Part shown: positions 1-9,905 of the stretch, in pieces
Numbering within the stretch: position 1 is the stretch's first letter
Layout: each line of letters starts with the position of its first letter
Assembly: GCA_033977485.1 (NCBI GenBank)
Contig: CM066998.1
Span: 26,475,501 to 26,539,500 of the forward strand
Origin: Hydrangea macrophylla
Taxonomy: Eukaryota > Streptophyta > Magnoliopsida > Cornales > Hydrangeaceae
Length of the DNA stretch: 64,000 nucleotides
Reading direction: 5' to 3'
Translations under genes and position numbers: made by a program
Notes under the pieces: model-generated
Databases searched by the model: none
Seen by the model: the letters and a program-made list of their open reading frames with translations, nothing else
What the model was told of the DNA's origin: nothing

Positions 1-1184
1 TGACACCAAAGATTTATGGATAATGAATAAAAAGTAATATGAAGACGTGGGTTGACGTGTTGTTCCTGATATGAGTTCGATATCCGTTTCTTTTAATCCG
101 AGTAGTCAGGCCACATTGGGAATTGTCATGTGTCGATGTTAGAATGGAACGTAAGTAGGTTTGGTAAGTTCCGGGAATGGTACGTGGATGGATGATTGGT
201 CATGATATGCTCTTAAAAGCGGTGAACCGGACCATGGTTCTTAAAAGCGGTGAGCTGGACCAAGAAGTCTTAAGATAGACTGGATGATCTGTGATATGCT
301 CTTAAAAGCGGTGAACCGGACCATGGTTCTTAAAAGCGGTGAGCTGGGATCACTAATAGATGACGTTAAGTCATGGCAATAGATTGATATGCCTTGTTCG
401 AAACGTTATATCCCTGAAATGCGGTGAACAGGACCATTGTTCTTAAAAGCTGGGGACAGACTGACGTGGAGTCCATGACATGCGGTGAACAGGACCATTG
501 TTCTTAAAAGCGATGGACAGAATAAGGGTGTATCCCTAGAGTTAAACGATTAAGTCTGTTCATGACATCAGAGTCTGTTGAGTTCGGTATTTGAGTAACA
601 AGACGATAAGGGTCGGTTTACAAGAATGAATAGAGGAACAAGATAATGTTATTTTTTTATAATAAGATGTTAACTCGTGTTTTTATAAGCTTGTGTTTAC
701 TTCAGATAACTGGTACCTCGTTAGTTTGTGCTCACTCAGCTCTCAGTAAGCTGACGGCCTTTTTATTGCCTGGACATTCCCCGTCCAGAATATCCTGCCC
801 CTTGTTTTACAGGTGATGACCAGTACACTGATGAGTGTTATCCAGAGGAAGGCCCCACCGATGATGGTTACGCCAGGAAAGATTATCCTTATGCCAGTTG
901 AAGACTGAAGATGTTATAATTAGATTTAATTTCAGTTGTTCTGTTAAACTTTTGTTAATGGGTACTTGGGCATTTGTTGTCTTCAGACCTGTTGTGATCC
1001 TGTGGACCATACTCTGATATTTTGTAATAGTTAGCACTTTGTGCTATTTTCAGTTGATTACTGTTGCTTTTCTTTTGGACTAGTACTGCGTGGTGTGGAT
1101 TATTAGTGACTTTCACCTGTCATTCCTTATGGACACATAAAGGAAATTTATTTTTCTCTATTTATGCTGCTCCGGGGCGTGACA
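1..1184 (+). mobile_element. Ty3/gypsy LTR, 3' part (enters from the left)
   Basis: The segment ends in CCGGGGCGTGACA, the usual 3' terminus of plant gypsy LTRs, and no primer-binding site follows, so it is a solo LTR or a 3' LTR. Positions 1-400 resemble 54000-54380 (shared GAGTTCGATATCCGTTTCTT and the following text), so it belongs to the same family as the LTR starting at 52891. Positions 209-530 hold about six degenerate copies of a CTTAAAAGCGGTGAACCGGA-like unit. At 731-788 there is a CTCACTCAGC/AAGCTGACG block followed by an imperfect hairpin (TGGACATTCCCCGTCCAG). The 5' end and left TSD lie outside the window. Confidence 0.8.
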
Positions 1185-2011
1185 AAAGATTCTAAGCAGA
1201 TATTCCTATTTTAAACATTGAGATAGCCAGACTGTAAAAGGCTGAGCTATGAAAAAATCCTATAAAGGCAAGAGTAGGCATATACGCCTAAGTCATAATA
1301 TTGTGAGATAGCTGTTTGAGATAAAATTTTTCTCTTAATTTCGTAAAGCCAGAAGTGAGTTTAGATGTTACCTTAACAATACCACTAGGGAGAAAACTAG
1401 TGTATGAAACATCGAGGGGAAGGAGGCTTATGCCTATAACAAAAATCAACAATGATGGTAACCCAACCTATGTAATTGGAAAACCCAAGAAATAGGCTCA
1501 TATGGGTAATAACAAGTCATTGGTTGATTTGAGATGCACTATAACTTGATTATATTGTTGTCCATTCCTATGGTGTATAGTGCAATTGCAATGTGTAAAG
1601 GTTGAGTTAAACTCTTAATGAATTCCATAGTCCATATTATTTGGATGGTATGTTTAATTGCAATGCATACTTGATGGATTCACCTATATAAGTGTGAAAG
1701 TGGGCCGCTTTCTATGAAAATGTAGGTAAGTTTTCTAGAGCACTTATGAAAATTCAGGACTGGCGCAAGGCCTAGAGGTGCCACACCGATTAGAGTTGCT
1801 CAGATTCTAAGTAATTAATGTGGGTATAAGACGACTGGTTTACGTTAAGGAATTCTGGTTCATAGAAATTTTATATCACCAAATTCCTGTAAGTCACCTC
1901 TTATATTCCTAGGGACTGGTTCATAGCCCTAAAGGCACCAGTTTTGATGCATTGAATTCTCTTGCTCCAATCTTTTTATTTGTTGCTTAAATTTTTGAAA
2001 TAGGGGGGGAT

Positions 2012-2540
2012 TGTTGGAATTATTGGTCTCTTATTTGGCCATTGGGCTTTTTATTTCAAAAAATTTAAACAGAGTCATTTATATTGATGCGATTAGTATC
2101 TTCTATTAAAAATATGGCCGTTGGAGGCTATTAAATCTATTAACTTCTGTATTAAAAATATGGTCGTTGGAGGCTATTAAACTCCTGTATTAAAAATATG
2201 GCTGTTGGAGGTTATTAAATTTATTTTAATAAAATGACTGTTTGGCAGTTTATAAATAGTCTTCTCTCTTCCCATTTTAGATATAGAAAAATTCCTCTCT
2301 TTTTGTGATTTTTCAAAAAACACTATTTCATTATTTTGGAGCAATTCTGAGCACTCATTTATTCTTCCAATTCGAGTGCATGTTTGAAAGAAACTGATTG
2401 ATGAATCCTGGAGAGCATAGCGCTGAGACCTTGTGCATCGAGTCATTGACTCCGAGGGGCGGAATTGTTCTTAAGGACAGTGCAAACTGTTGCACGCCTC
2501 AATCAGTATCATAGCTGTATCCTACCATATTTTCCAACAG
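2012..2540 (+). repeat. Copia 3' LTR (529 bp)
   Basis: Termini are perfect inverted repeats: TGTTGGAA at 2012 and TTCCAACA ending at 2540. A TATA box (TATAAATAGT, 2251-2260) sits before a pyrimidine-rich start region. Three copies of a unit containing TATTAAAAATATGG-CGTTGG occur at about 2105-2215, upstream of the TATA box. The right edge abuts mitochondrial-like sequence directly. The left TSD is not in the window, so the duplication cannot be checked. Confidence 0.75.
2251..2260 (+). promoter_or_regulatory. TATA box of Copia LTR
   Basis: TATAAATAGT in the middle of the LTR at 2012-2540, followed by a CT-rich stretch, the expected arrangement for a Copia U3/R boundary. Confidence 0.5.
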
Positions 2541-2965
2541 AAAATGCTCAAGTTTTCTATTCTCATATGATGCCGGAAAGTTTATTGGCAACAGGTCGGC
2601 ACGAAGTGATTCATCATGCTCAAACATGAGCCGATCGTTCGTTAGGGACGGTTTATAGATCATAAAATTCCCACAAATGGAATGAGAAGTGGGTCCATGT
2701 AAATGATCGAGACCTCGCAAACAACAATGCTCCTTCCCCATATGGAGTTCAGAACCCAAAGGCAATCGTTTAGCGAACTGTATCTTCTTTATGTTAGTTG
2801 ACCTAAGCCGCACCCTTACTGTCGGGGTGGGGCTCGGCCTCCGAACCGTACGTGGGACGAGTTTCTGCCTCATAAAGCTCGGACCGAAGACCGGGGGAAG
2901 TTTAGGAGATATGGGGAGACCCAGCAGCTGCCGGTCGAGGCGGGGATAAGCTTGCTTCAGCTTGG
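2541..2965 (-). pseudogene. ccmFC: Nuclear mitochondrial insertion: ccmFC exon 2 start plus intron 3' end
   Basis: On the minus strand, 2792-2541 encodes the start of exon 2 of the mitochondrial cytochrome c maturation subunit CcmFC, a membrane protein of haem ligation. The frame contains KKIQFA, LPLGSELHMGKE, CCLRGLDHLHGP and FEHDESLRADLLP, strong matches to the conserved plant protein as I know it. Immediately upstream (2793 to about 2965) is sequence like the 3' end of the ccmFC group II intron; it includes ACGTACGGTTC, typical of the 3' strand of domain V, and the intron ends in AC. The gene is cut at 2541 by the Copia LTR, so only about 80 codons remain, without promoter or exon 1. It cannot function here. 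Confidence 0.85.
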
Positions 2966-3296
2966 TAGCACATTTTGATGAATAAATTTTCTTCTTACTT
3001 TTCTTTCATATCCCTTTGGGACTGCTTCTTTAATTACTTGGTAATTCTAGAAGTCAAGTTTAGCCAGCTCTATTTGTGTGTCCTACTCTATCATATTTTT
3101 AACTAGAGAAGTACCAAACAAATAGAAAGCCCATAAAAGTGGTTCCAGGGAATAACTGAAACTATTGGATGTTCTGAAGTATTTGCAGTTTGAAAAGAAA
3201 GAATACCTTGAGAATAATTGAAAGTACTTTGTACGCCTTCTTTTGGATCAAACCTTCGATGTCCTACAGGAACAACTTACACTTAAGTTCAAACTT
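2966..3296. other. No recognised feature
   Basis: AT-rich single-copy-looking sequence between the mitochondrial insertion and a MITE. No open frame, tRNA-like or repeat structure was seen. Confidence 0.4.
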
Positions 3297-3301
3297 TTTA
3301 G

Positions 3302-3583
3302 GCTTAGTTTGGCCCCCACGTGGCTTTTTAAAAGGAGCTTATGAAATTTATTACTAAATTCTTTGATAATTTTATACAAGTGACACACTACTCTTCAAAA
3401 AGACATCATGAAACCAGAAGGCAACCTTGAGCTTTTAAAAGCTTCATTCTAGAGCTTTTAAAAGCTCCCTCCAAAAAACCCCTAAGTTCAATTTTTACAA
3501 AACTCATAAACTAGTTACCAAATGAATTAACATGAAATTGTACTTAAAAAAAGGAGAAGCGTCATTTGAGGGCCAAACTAAGC
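3302..3583. mobile_element. MITE, 282 bp, TTTAG target duplication
   Basis: Terminal inverted repeats GCTTAGTTTGGCCC and GGGCCAAACTAAGC bound the element and are flanked by TTTAG on both sides (3297-3301 and 3584-3588). The interior has a second short inverted motif around AGCTTTTAAAAGCT. There is no coding capacity. The superfamily is not certain. Confidence 0.75.
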
Positions 3584-3588
3584 TTTAG

Positions 3589-4640
3589 AGCAGCTGAAAG
3601 ATCTTTATTTTGTTCCCTAAAATTCCCATTGCCAAGAATAGTTGTGCCCTACACGTATAAAACAGAGTAAACCACCACCAAATGCCACAAAAACCAATCT
3701 ACTATCCCACAATGAGAAACAACAATATACAATCCCCCCCTCCCCCCCCCAAAAAAAAAAAAAAAAAAAAAACAAATAAATTAATTAATTAATTAAATAA
3801 AAAATTAGTAAATAAAGAAAATAACAGAGAAGATAAAAGGCCTTGGTAGTGCCAATGAACTCTCCTTCGATGATTTGTCAACTTGCTTTGAATTGGAAAA
3901 CATGAATTAGATGGCTCCAGTTGTACAATAATTCAAATTACTCATTAGAGGATAAAAGGGACAATGTTCTTATTTAAAACTGCCTTACTGCATAAAACTT
4001 TGGGGACATACTGCTATGATGTGTCAGTACTTGAGGCATAAATCTATAACTGGAAGGCTATATCCAATCAACAAGGCCAATGCATTTCATTCGCAGGACA
4101 TTAGAATTCTTCAAGTAATAAATTCTAGAAGAGGGGGGTAAATTATAAAGTGAAAAAGAAATATTTGGCTATGATGGCTCCTATGGTCACCATGTCAACC
4201 AGTTTCAAAAAAATAACTTCAACAAAATATTCCAGAAACTGATAATGTTATATCGGTTATTGCTGAAAATAATCTTGCAACTGATATCTACAGGACAAAG
4301 TTCTATTCCTATGATTTAGTTACTCAATGTGTGCAATACCATTAAAGAGTTAAATAACCTTCCCAATATTATATTTGCAAGTACATGGAAAATGAAAGGT
4401 AGTTAGATAAGACTGCACTCAATGCACACACACGGTTTTCTAATTAGTACAAGAAGCTAATGAAGAAGTACTTGCAAAACTCCACCCTCATCTTTCGACG
4501 ATTTTAAAAGGATTCCAAATAAAAATTCCCATGAGCAAATGCCCTTAGCACACTTAAATTATCAGCAGCAACTCGTTGTCTGGGAATGCTCATCTCGTCC
4601 TTCCAAAATCCTCTTGTTTTGCTGAATAAGATTCTGCGAA
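3589..4640. other. Unassigned AT-rich DNA with simple repeats
   Basis: Holds a poly-C then poly-A tract at about 3727-3771 followed by a TTAA-type simple repeat (about 3779-3797). No gene or transposon termini were recognised. The right end borders a possible terminal exon, so part of this may be host 3' flanking sequence for a minus-strand gene. Confidence 0.4.
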
Positions 4641-4729
4641 CTAGTGCATATTATTCACCCGAACATCAGGTTCATCACGTAGAGCACTGCATATTGATGT
4701 CACTTGGTCCTTGAAGCTTTCAGCAGTAT
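4641..4729 (-). CDS. Possible orphan terminal exon of an unknown host gene
   Basis: On the minus strand a good splice acceptor (a run of about 13 T, then TTACCCTCTAG) precedes an 89 bp open stretch. One frame reads about 28 residues, including AESFKDQVTS and ALRDEPDVRVNN, and ends in TAG at 4641-4643. The composition looks like protein rather than noise. No upstream exon was recognised to the right before the solo LTR at 5407. It may be the last exon of a gene whose body lies elsewhere or was disrupted, or a chance frame. The family was not recognised. Confidence 0.25.
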
Positions 4730-4731
4730 CT

Positions 4732-5145
4732 AGAGGGTAATTGCCAAAAAAAAAAAAACAACAACAATGACCATAAAGAGTAGACGAGTCCATCAACACT
4801 CATAGAGGAATAAATTCATCTTTTCCGCTCAAGCTGCCAAAAATGAGATAGTAGTCAGCACAGAACATGTTCTAAAGGCATAAGGCACACTCAGTTGCAA
4901 ATGCCTCTCTGGGCCTAGGCACAAGGTGCACTTTAAGAAAACTTGTAAAATAAATACACTTAAGAAAATGTAGAGAAATAAACAATACATCTACATAAAA
5001 GTTGCTAAAACATCACAGTAATGCACATTTTTAAGTATTAGCTTAATTCCATTAGTAAGTTGCCTTTGTGATGCCTCACAAAATTTTCTACATAAGAATA
5101 GCATAGTAACGACCTAATCAAGTATGAAACTATGCTTTTCCCTAT
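4732..5145. other. No recognised feature
   Basis: Sequence right of the possible exon. On the minus strand it could be intronic. No open frame or repeat termini were seen. Confidence 0.35.
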
Positions 5146-5256
5146 GAAGAATGCTATGCTTCCCAAATTTGAATGATTGGTGGTACCACATGTCACTGCA
5201 TGTGGCACAACTGACAAAGCCTTAGGGATCCAAGTTTGGGAAGCATAGCATTACTC
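5146..5256. mobile_element. MITE of the GAGTAATG family (111 bp)
   Basis: Terminal inverted repeats GAATGCTATGCTTCCCAAA and TTTGGGAAGCATAGCATTAC match the termini of copies at 7391, 32871, 51865 and 52130. Flanks TTTCCCTAT and CTTCCCTTT agree at 7 of 9 positions, compatible with the 9-bp duplication of Mutator-type elements. Non-coding. Confidence 0.65.
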
Positions 5257-5406
5257 CTTCCCTTTATCTTTTCTTTTCCTTCTCTACATTTGGGAACTAG
5301 CTGAAGAGTTTGTGTAGGTTATAAAAAAAAAAAAAGAAAAAAAAAAGAACATTCTTAATGTTCTTGTATTTAAAGAATATGATTCTTGTGTTTTGGAAGT
5401 TGTAAT

Positions 5407-6857
5407 TGTAGGATCTAGGTTTCCAAAAACTTTAAATCATGCGCAACGGAAAAATCAAGTTCAAAACTTTGTTTGGCAAGTCGGATCTACTTATTACTGA
5501 TCTATAGATGCGAAGGAATGAGATTTTACCTTTTGGTCTTGAACCCAATTCAGACTTTGTCTTCTCCCTTGGTGTGTAGCAACTTCCTCCAGAAAGTCTT
5601 CACCCTTATGACTCCTTGAATGCTTCCCAGAGAGGATAGGGTTTGTGGGAACCCTAATAGAGAGGAGGAGAAGGATTGGAGAAACCCTAAAATAGTTTCT
5701 GCAAAGCTGGAGTGATAAAAATGACGTTCAACTTAATTCTGCACGCAGATCTCCTATGTATAGGTTTTTAAACTAATCTTTGGTTTCAATCTATTGAAAC
5801 ATTTTCAATCGATTGATCTCGTACGTTCAATCGATTGAAACACTTTCAATCGATTGATTGAGACAAGTCACCAATCGATTGAAACATTTTCAATCGATTG
5901 GTTTACCTCCTTCTGCCTTTCCAAGTATTCTTGAGGAGCTAAGAGTGGGACCTCCTAGGTTCTTAATTGTTGACTCATATCAGTTGTTAATCCCTATGAT
6001 CAAACTCTTTGGCCAGCGAATTAATCAACTGATCAGTTAACGTTAACTCTACAAAATAATGATAACTGCACTCTAACGGAAAAGAACATATCCGAAGCGG
6101 CTAACTAGACTTGTATGATGTGCTAATGTCTCTCTACCTTCAGCATTCATACTCATATTTAGGTAGTCAGATAACTGTTACTGTCAACCTGAATGATGAT
6201 TACATTTTCCATTCCTTGAGTTTCATTCACCTCTGATAACTACTTATCAACATGCTTATAACTACTTATCAACAATACTGCAGTTCTCAGTAATCACCTT
6301 GGTGACATTCTCAAGGGAATGCTTGCTCTTTATCATAGGGTAGATTCCATCTTGACAATATATGTTCACAACCCAATGAACATGACTTACCCAAGATACC
6401 CAGGTGTTGATCTTGAAGACCTCACTGATTGGTAAGTCAAAGCAATCATAATCATCTCAAGGTTAAGAACATGTACCTTATACAAGTTATAAGTTCCTAT
6501 CGACTATTGACAGTTTTAGATGTCCGTCAATGCACTATAAATACTAGCATATTAACTAAGAGTCATACTCTAGTGATCGAAATTCATCACTCCATCGAAT
6601 GGTAGTTAATCATGCTACAATGTATACCTGATGAGATATCCAGTCTCATCATCCACTGTGACAAGTTCTAAGTATCAAAGAATAGTAATTCGTGTCTCAC
6701 TTATATGTATCTCATACATACACGAATTACCTACTCTGATAATTAAGTATTACAAACAATCATCTTAAGAAACATATATAATGAAATGTAAATTGATATC
6801 TATATATAAAATGCCAATGTCTCATGCCAGTAATGGTTTGAGAGCACAATCCCGACA
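5407..6857 (-). mobile_element. Solo LTR (1451 bp), TSD GTAAT
   Basis: The plus-strand text starts TGTAGGATC and ends AATCCCGACA, giving TG...CA termini on either strand. It is flanked by perfect 5-bp duplications GTAAT at 5402-5406 and 6858-6862. Orientation is inferred from a TATA-like region (about 5757-5775, minus strand) and from the plus-oriented relative at 55364-56297, which starts TGTTGGGTTTGTG. No internal domain is present, so it arose by LTR-LTR recombination. It carries an array of CAATCGATTG palindromes. The lineage is not identified. Confidence 0.85.
5787..5900. promoter_or_regulatory. Array of CAATCGATTG palindromes in solo LTR
   Basis: Five exact copies of the self-complementary 10-mer CAATCGATTG begin at 5806, 5828, 5847, 5872 and 5891, plus one variant (CAATCTATTG, 5787). 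Spacing is 19-25 bp. In the LTR's minus orientation the array lies just upstream of a TATA-like region at about 5757-5775, where an enhancer would sit. Function is inference. Confidence 0.6.
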
Positions 6858-6862
6858 GTAAT

Positions 6863-7117
6863 GGCCTTATTGGTCTTAATATGGGTTCAAAACTAATTAG
6901 AGGTGGGGTCATGAGTTAGGGCTACAACTAATATTAATTACCTCTGAATATGGACCTTAGTTTCATGTCTACTTAAGTTATTAGTGCATAATTTTATTGA
7001 GGCGCGGGCTTTGATCCTTTGGCATTTATTATAACGCGCAATAAAATCTTACCTAGGTGGGGCCTATTTAAAGGGGCTTCACCTAGGGTAAGGCGAGGCG
7101 CAAAGGCTGATCCCGCT

Positions 7118-7158
<41 letters not shown>

Positions 7159-7390
7159 TTTAGGTGCACCTTTACAACAGAGGCGCATGCCACATGAAAG
7201 ACCAAGATAAGTTACAAGATCTAATAAGTGTCAAAACCTTCCATACTATTGGAGATCACTACGATATTTGACAAAATTTCCATATCAAAAGCCTTACTTC
7301 AGAACTTGAGATTGTGTGAAAAACAGTTTGACACAATATGCACCAAAAATGTTCATTAGAATCTTTGTACTGTTAAGGGGAACAACTAAA
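6863..7390. other. Unassigned DNA with a (GAGCCT)n microsatellite
   Basis: Six tandem GAGCCT units lie at 7119-7154 inside a locally GC-richer patch (about 6990-7190) rich in GGCGC words, probably an old degenerate repeat. No open frame of note and no clear termini. Confidence 0.45.
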
Positions 7391-7560
7391 GAGTAATGCT
7401 ATGCTTTCCAAATTTCTATCCCAAAAGTGCTTCCTAAATGATATGGCAGTGGGGCCAGGTATATTACTGTAGGGACTAGTTGAATTTTGATTGGAAGGTT
7501 TTTGCCTGGCCTCGCTGCCACATCATCCTGGGGGTATTTTTGTCATTTTGCACTTTAAAA
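7391..7560. mobile_element. MITE of the GAGTAATG family, left half
   Basis: Begins GAGTAATGCTATGCTTTCC and continues with the family-typical ATATGGCAGTGGGG block and a mirrored GCTGCCACATCAT. The right terminal inverted repeat is not found, so the copy is truncated or rearranged on the right. Confidence 0.5.
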
Positions 7561-7614
7561 TGGCAAAAAATAGGTCGTCGAGCTTTTTAGAAGTTCATGA
7601 ATTATCCTTGAAGA

Positions 7615-7868
7615 TTGTCGAATCGTGTCAGACAGTATCATCACCACAATCAAAGATATTAATCCCCTAAGTTAAATAGTTCGGTCAAAATTTGATAGTT
7701 TGATCAAAATATGGGTATCTACAAGATGTATTACCATGTGGGTAATCTTACTACTACTAGGATTTGGCAATGTATTCTCTATAAATATGGAGCTATGGTA
7801 AAGATGAAAAGTATCTTGAAGAGAGTCAAGGTCCTTGAGAGAAAAGTAAGGTGAGAGAGAGTGAGAGA

Positions 7869-7905
<37 letters not shown>

Positions 7906-9633
7906 CAGCTTTAGCTCATCGATGGGTTTGGGGCCAACCGGGTGGTGAAGACGGCTATGGCCATAGACGAAATAGGTGTTATTCGTGGTGAATCTTTAGA
8001 GAGAATGAGAGAGCAATCGATGGGTCCTCATGTGTAGGAGCTCTTCACAGGTCAAGTGGTTGTAATGAGTGCAAAGAGTGTTAGGAAACTGCGTTCCAAG
8101 AATCCGTTGACAGAGCGTATAAGTTGGTACTGCAAAAATTACGTGAAAGCTACAATAACCCTACAAAGGAGGAACTAAGGTTACCTTGAACTACAAAAAC
8201 AGATTGTTGTAGTAGACGAATCGAGAATACGGGCTCGATAACAGCTCACGATCTTCTACTTTATTCCTTTACTGCCAGAATATCGAACTGAGTGTGGTCT
8301 CTTTCAAAATCCTTTCTGTTTTCTGCTCTCTCTTTTTACGCTTTATTTTCTATTCCGAGTTATAGTACTCTTGATGGAAAACGCAAACCGAGAAGAGAGT
8401 CAAAGCAGCATATATATAGGCTACGATGGGGACCATAAGAAGTCAATAAGGAATAGGCTTCCTTATGGAATTAGAAAACCCTAATTCGAACTGAATCAGG
8501 TTCCTATTTCCATAAACTATAATTCATACCACTAAAGAATTATAATTGCACTCCTACCCTTACCTCAAAAATGTATTTCGAGCTCCATGTTATTAAATGC
8601 TTATTATCTCACCACGTTAAGATTACAGATATCCACTAATTAAATATAATTATTGACAATCATATTTAATTAATCTCTTAAAATTTCTTGAGATCCTCTA
8701 CTTAAATTATCTGATATAACGGATACAAAATCCACCTGCAGGGTTTGACATAATCAAAACTTATAATCTTTCTCAAGCGGATATCATCAATCCCAAAATT
8801 GAGACATGGATTCCATCATTAATTTATATCCACCACACAATCAACATTGTCACCCAATCCAATGAGATATTGACCCTTTTAAGCATCTCACCCTTTTGGG
8901 GATTAAGGTGTAAATATAAAATGTACATGTCTATAAATTAACTTAGGATTTAGAGCATAAGCACTTATAATAGTCATGAGGTATTAATTATCTTATAAGT
9001 CAGTATAAAGATAATTACCCCAAGTCGGTCCCATTTAATACACAAAGTGTACCAGCATAGTAAGTTGAAACTATACCGTTTCCTGCAGTCAAGACAAATC
9101 TACTACAACACCATGCTACAGTCACCGATGGTGTATCCAATCCCATCTAAGACTGTAAACCAAAATCTTACATTCTACAAGATCCGATGGTCTGATCTTC
9201 CGTGTGTAAGCCGAACTCTACACACTAAACCACCTACTATGTAGAACGAGAGACACGCATGATATTAAATAAATAATATAATACAAGCATTACCCACACA
9301 GATTCTCATAAAAATAGAATAACTGATTTTATTAAATAAATAATAAATCAACTACATAAAGCATGACTTTTAGTATATAACCCTAACAAAGATAACTCAG
9401 AAAAGAGTTTCGATAGAGAAATCGTGACTTGTAATCATTGATGATCAATAAAAAAAAAAAAAAGGAGGCTGGAATGGATGTAGGCTTGATTGGCCGAACC
9501 ACGTAGAAATCTATGTATTTTTTACCTTGTGTTGTTTATTCTTGTTGTGTTATTTATCATGCTCTTGCTATTGGTTTCATGTTAATTATATTGTGAATGT
9601 GATTAATCTTGGGGTTGGCCCACCCGCTCAACA
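7615..9633 (+). mobile_element. Copia-type LTR remnant hosting a solo LTR
   Basis: A TATA box (CTCTATAAATATGG, about 7778), a (GA)n-rich leader (7854-7902) and, right of the inserted solo LTR, a segment GGATGTAGGCTTGATTGGCC followed by GAACCACGTA, typical of Copia U5 regions, ending CCCGCTCAACA at 9633. No PBS follows. The left end is uncertain. If correct, the LTR at 8079-9388 is nested in it. The lineage is not determined. Confidence 0.4.
8079..9388 (-). mobile_element. Solo LTR (1310 bp)
   Basis: Plus-strand termini TGTTAGGAAACTG (8079) and ATATAACCCTAACA (ends 9388) form the 7-bp inverted repeat TGTTAGG/CCTAACA. Flanks AAGAG (8074-8078) and AAGAT (9389-9393) match at 4 of 5 positions. 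A TATA box (CATATATATAGG, about 8410-8420) reads on the minus strand toward the 8079 end, giving the orientation. No internal domain, PBS or coding sequence. Confidence 0.75.
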
Positions 9634-9905
9634 AGAACAGTTACCCCCCCAAGTTCAAAGAACAACACTTCCCCCTGTTAGGGTAAAATTACAATCTAGC
9701 TGTCCAAATTTATAAAGAGATTAATTAAAAGAACTTAGAATATATCTAAAGTGACCATCTCTTGCTTTTTACAAATTTCACAATTTTCACGATTCTACAA
9801 AAATTAGTTTTCTTTTTTGTTTGTTGGATTTTTTTTTTGAACAATTGCCATAATTCTTCAAAATTTTCCAAGATTTCCATAATTTTTGACGAATGTGAAA
9901 TCTGT

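Larger units (their letters stand above)
1185..2540 (+). mobile_element. Ty1/copia element, 3' remnant
   Basis: 1185-2011 is AT-rich non-coding sequence like the 3' untranslated region of plant Copia elements. It ends in a polypurine tract (ATAGGGGGGGA, 2000-2010) directly before an LTR starting TGTTGGAA at 2012. The 5' side is cut at 1184 by the gypsy LTR, so only the 3' end of the element is present. No pol reading frame survives. The Copia assignment rests on the polypurine tract and LTR form and is fairly safe; the lineage is not determined. Confidence 0.6.

Noticed and set aside
6994..7188. Small frame with QAQAQA repeats
   Set aside because: Simply the translation of the (GAGCCT)n microsatellite.
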